This document shows positions 61,945-64,000 of a stretch of DNA of 64,000 nt, in pieces. Within the stretch, counting starts at the first letter, position 1. Every line of letters begins with the position of its first letter. The DNA comes from Luteimicrobium xylanilyticum (lineage in GTDB: Bacteria > Actinomycetota > Actinomycetes > Actinomycetales > Cellulomonadaceae). Made by a program: the position numbers and the translations under genes. The notes under the pieces were generated by a model, which saw only the letters and a program-made list of their open reading frames with translations, was not told where the DNA came from and ran no database searches. The stretch is from positions 992,001 to 1,056,000 of the forward strand of contig NZ_CP045529.1 of NCBI RefSeq assembly GCF_009429125.1, read 5' to 3'.

Positions 61945-62712
61945 ATGACGACGTCGACCGTGACGACGGCGGACTGCGAACGGGTCCAGAGCGATTGGTT
62001 CCGGCTCCGAGCGACCGCGCTCGGCGGCACGGTCAGCGACGACGACGGCTTCGTGTGGACCGACGGTCCCGACGGCCTCAACCTCCTCTTCCCACGGACC
62101 CTCACGCCGGCGGCGGTGCGCCACGGCCTCGACCGTGCGCGCGCCGTCGGGCGGACGTCGGTCGGGGCGTGGCTCGGGCCGGAGGTCGACCCGACGGCGT
62201 TGGCCGAGGCGGGGTTCGAGCGCGGCTGGTCGCCGTGGTGGATGGTCGCGGACGTCGACGAGGTCGTCGGAGCCGCTCCGGGGCCCGACCCGCGCGTCGC
62301 GCTCGAGGAGGACACCGACGACTACGGGGGCGAGCACGCCGCGTACCGCGACCAGCTCGCGCTCGCCCGGCTGCGCCCGCGGGTCGCCTGGTACGCGGCG
62401 GCGCACGTCGGCCCCGACCACCGGTTCGCCGGGCGCGCGTGGTCGTTCCTCGACGGCGGCCTCGCGGGCGTGTTCGACATGGCGGTCTGGTCGCCGTTTC
62501 GCCGGCGCGGGCTCGGGACGGCGCTGCTCGGCGCGGTCTGTGCGGCTGCGCGCGACGCGGGGGCGACGCACGCCGTCCTCAACGCGACCCCCGAGGGCAG
62601 GCTGCTGTACGAGACGTGCGGGTTCCGGAGGATCGGCACGGGCGCGACGTGGTGGTGGCGTGCGCCCGCCGGGCCGGCGGGGGAGGGCCCGGGCGTGGGC
62701 GGCGACGCCTAG
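61945..62712 (+). CDS. GNAT-family acetyltransferase divergent from helR
   Basis: A 255-residue protein. The N-terminal half (DCERVQSDWFRLRATALGG, GVAWLGPEV-like segment, WSPWWMVADV) is a degenerate GNAT-like domain. The C-terminal half is a recognisable GNAT fold with GVFDMAVWSPFRRRGLGTALLGAVCAAARDAG (acetyl-CoA loop) and LNATPEGRLLYETCGFRRIG. The ATG at 61945 has AGGA upstream; a GTG at 61912 in frame is an alternative. Its promoter uses the rifamycin-associated element shared with helR, so rifamycin-inducible expression is predicted. The substrate is unknown. The pcrA-like gene starts 14 nt downstream. Confidence 0.75.
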   Translation: MTTSTVTTADCERVQSDWFRLRATALGGTVSDDDGFVWTDGPDGLNLLFPRTLTPAAVRHGLDRARAVGRTSVGAWLGPEVDPTALAEAGFERGWSPWWMVADVDEVVGAAPGPDPRVALEEDTDDYGGEHAAYRDQLALARLRPRVAWYAAAHVGPDHRFAGRAWSFLDGGLAGVFDMAVWSPFRRRGLGTALLGAVCAAARDAGATHAVLNATPEGRLLYETCGFRRIGTGATWWWRAPAGPAGEGPGVGGDA

Positions 62713-62725
62713 GCTTGGCTCCGAG

Positions 62726-64000
62726 ATGAACCCGCTCTTCGAGAACCTTCCCCTGCCCGGCCTCAGCACCTTCGGCGCGACCACGACCGGGCTCTCCGGC
62801 GTCCCGGACGAGACGCGCCTGCCCTCCGGAGGCGCCTCCGCGTGCCCGCTGCCCGACGACGAGGCCCAGCCCTCGTACGCGACCCCGCCCCGCGCGTCGG
62901 GCGGGGGAGCGGCCGGTGGCCGACGGGACCCGGAGGTCCTGCTCGAGGGGCTCAACCCGCAGCAGCGCGAGGCCGTCGTGCACGAGGGCGGGCAGCTCCT
63001 CATCGTCGCCGGCGCGGGATCGGGCAAGACGCGCGTGCTCACGCACCGCATCGCGTACGCCCTCGCGACCGGGCGTGCGACGCCCGGCGAGGTCCTCGCC
63101 ATCACCTTCACCAACAAGGCTGCCGCGGAGATGCGGGAGCGCGTCGCGGCGCTCGTCGGGCCGGTCGCCCGGCGCATGTGGGTCTCGACGTTCCACTCCG
63201 CGTGCGTGCGCATCCTGCGGGCCGAGCACGACCACCTCGGCCTCAAGTCGACGTTCTCGATCTACGACGCCGCCGACAGCCAGCGCCTCGTCACGCTCGT
63301 GTGCCGCGAGCTGGACCTCGACGTCAAGAAGTACCCGCCGCGCTCGCTCGCCAACAAGATCTCCGACCTCAAGAACGAGCTGGTCGACCCCGAGACGTAC
63401 CGGACGACGTCGGGGGCCTCGAGCGACAGTGCGAACCAGTTCGACGCGGTCCTCGCCGATGTGTACGTGCGGTACCAGCAGCGGCTCCAGCAGGCGCACG
63501 CCCTCGACTTCGACGACCTCATCATGACGACGGTCAACCTGCTGCAGGCGTTCCCGGCGGTTGCCGAGCACTACCGCCGCCGGTTCCGGCACATCCTCGT
63601 CGACGAGTACCAGGACACGAACCACGCCCAGTACGTGCTCGTGCGCGAGCTCGCCGGCGTCGGCGCCGAGGAGACCGAGGCGGTCGAAGGAGACGACCGG
63701 GAGCAGCATCACGCGGCCCCCGTCCCGCCCGCCGAGCTCACCGTCGTCGGCGACGCCGACCAGTCCATCTACGCGTTCCGCGGCGCCACGATCCGCAACA
63801 TCCTCGAGTTCGAGGCCGACTACCCGGACGCGCGGACCATCCTGCTCGAGCAGAACTACCGGTCCACCCAGACCATCCTGTCCGCGGCCAACGCGGTGAT
63901 CGCGCGCAACCCCGACCGCAAGCCCAAGCGGCTGTGGACCGACTCGGGCGCCGGGACCCAGATCATCGGCTACGTCGCGGACAACGAGCACGAGGAAGCC
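62726..64000 (+). CDS. ATP-dependent DNA helicase UvrD/PcrA, 5' part (cut by window end)
   Basis: A continuous reading frame of 425 codons from the ATG at 62726 to the window edge, so the C-terminal half is missing from view. After a Pro/Ser-rich N-terminus of about 75 residues come LNPQQREAVVHEGG (Q motif), Walker A VAGAGSGKTRVL, TFTNKAAAEMRERV, STFHSACVRILR, the DEYQDTN Walker B box, GDADQSIYAFRGA and LEQNYRST. These are superfamily 1A helicase motifs Q to IV of PcrA/UvrD, which acts in repair and in removing stalled RNA polymerase or RecA. A TAGGCT -10 box (62710-62715) overlaps the stop codon of the preceding gene. Confidence 0.93.
   Translation, partial: MNPLFENLPLPGLSTFGATTTGLSGVPDETRLPSGGASACPLPDDEAQPSYATPPRASGGGAAGGRRDPEVLLEGLNPQQREAVVHEGGQLLIVAGAGSGKTRVLTHRIAYALATGRATPGEVLAITFTNKAAAEMRERVAALVGPVARRMWVSTFHSACVRILRAEHDHLGLKSTFSIYDAADSQRLVTLVCRELDLDVKKYPPRSLANKISDLKNELVDPETYRTTSGASSDSANQFDAVLADVYVRYQQRLQQAHALDFDDLIMTTVNLLQAFPAVAEHYRRRFRHILVDEYQDTNHAQYVLVRELAGVGAEETEAVEGDDREQHHAAPVPPAELTVVGDADQSIYAFRGATIRNILEFEADYPDARTILLEQNYRSTQTILSAANAVIARNPDRKPKRLWTDSGAGTQIIGYVADNEHEEA

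Overview
The window is a contiguous piece of a very high-G+C chromosome, roughly three quarters G+C by eye. The gene content is typical of an Actinomycetota member: a WhiB-family regulator, GuaB3, an APS-reductase type sulfate pathway, PspC-domain two-component genes, an actinobacterial HelR and a DasR-type dre operator. Gene order and the phosphoketolase/Pta/AckA set suggest Micrococcales, close to Cellulomonadaceae; that placement is inference. Genes are densely packed, with many 4-nt start/stop overlaps. I see no rRNA, tRNA, CRISPR array, insertion sequence or prophage. The longest stretch without a large gene, 57332-57850, holds a small leader ORF.

Layout. 1-6.3 kb: tsaB, rimI and tsaD (tRNA t6A and ribosomal-protein acetylation) with an opposing nitroreductase, then a DsrE-like protein, a YbdK-type carboxylate-amine ligase and a THUMP-like methyltransferase. 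6.3-12.8 kb: CIRCE-controlled solitary groES, whiD/whiB3-type gene, a MerR regulator, guaB, a DEDDh exonuclease, guaB3 and a GNAT. 12.8-20.2 kb: an aldehyde dehydrogenase, then a fructose PTS operon (DeoR regulator, fruK, EIIA, EIIBC) and ptsI behind a perfect dre palindrome. 20.2-27.4 kb: ackA-pta-xfp (a phosphoketolase route to acetyl-phosphate, acetyl-CoA and acetate plus ATP) and a SURF1-like gene. 27.5-34.8 kb: a DHA2 exporter with phased direct repeats upstream, a TRM11-like methylase, a damaged HEPN/nucleotidyltransferase pair, and a heterodimeric ABC exporter. 34.9-42.5 kb: small membrane proteins, a ThiF/MoeB-rhodanese fusion, thiO-thiS-thiG under a TPP riboswitch, divergent thiE, and guaA. 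42.8-50.7 kb: a PspC cluster with sensor kinase and response regulator, tandem paralogous membrane proteins, a CbiX-like chelatase, a MOSC protein and a DUF421 pair. 51.2-57.6 kb: a complete sulfate-to-sulfide operon with siroheme synthase, preceded by a small ORF ending in three cysteines. 57.9-64 kb: a fusion epimerase, a membrane protein, helR divergent from a GNAT gene across a rifamycin-associated element, and the start of a PcrA/UvrD helicase cut by the window edge.

The most interesting signals are these. First, a GNAT gene whose apparent promoter is embedded in the rifamycin-associated element shared with helR. Second, the leaderless poly-cysteine leader peptide with a possible Shine-Dalgarno-sequestering hairpin in front of the sulfate operon. 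Third, the wHTH-nucleotidyltransferase/HEPN locus with homopolymer frameshifts and an 18-bp inverted repeat over its start codon. Fourth, a repeated -10/N6/start-codon architecture indicating many leaderless transcripts, including all three guanine-nucleotide genes.
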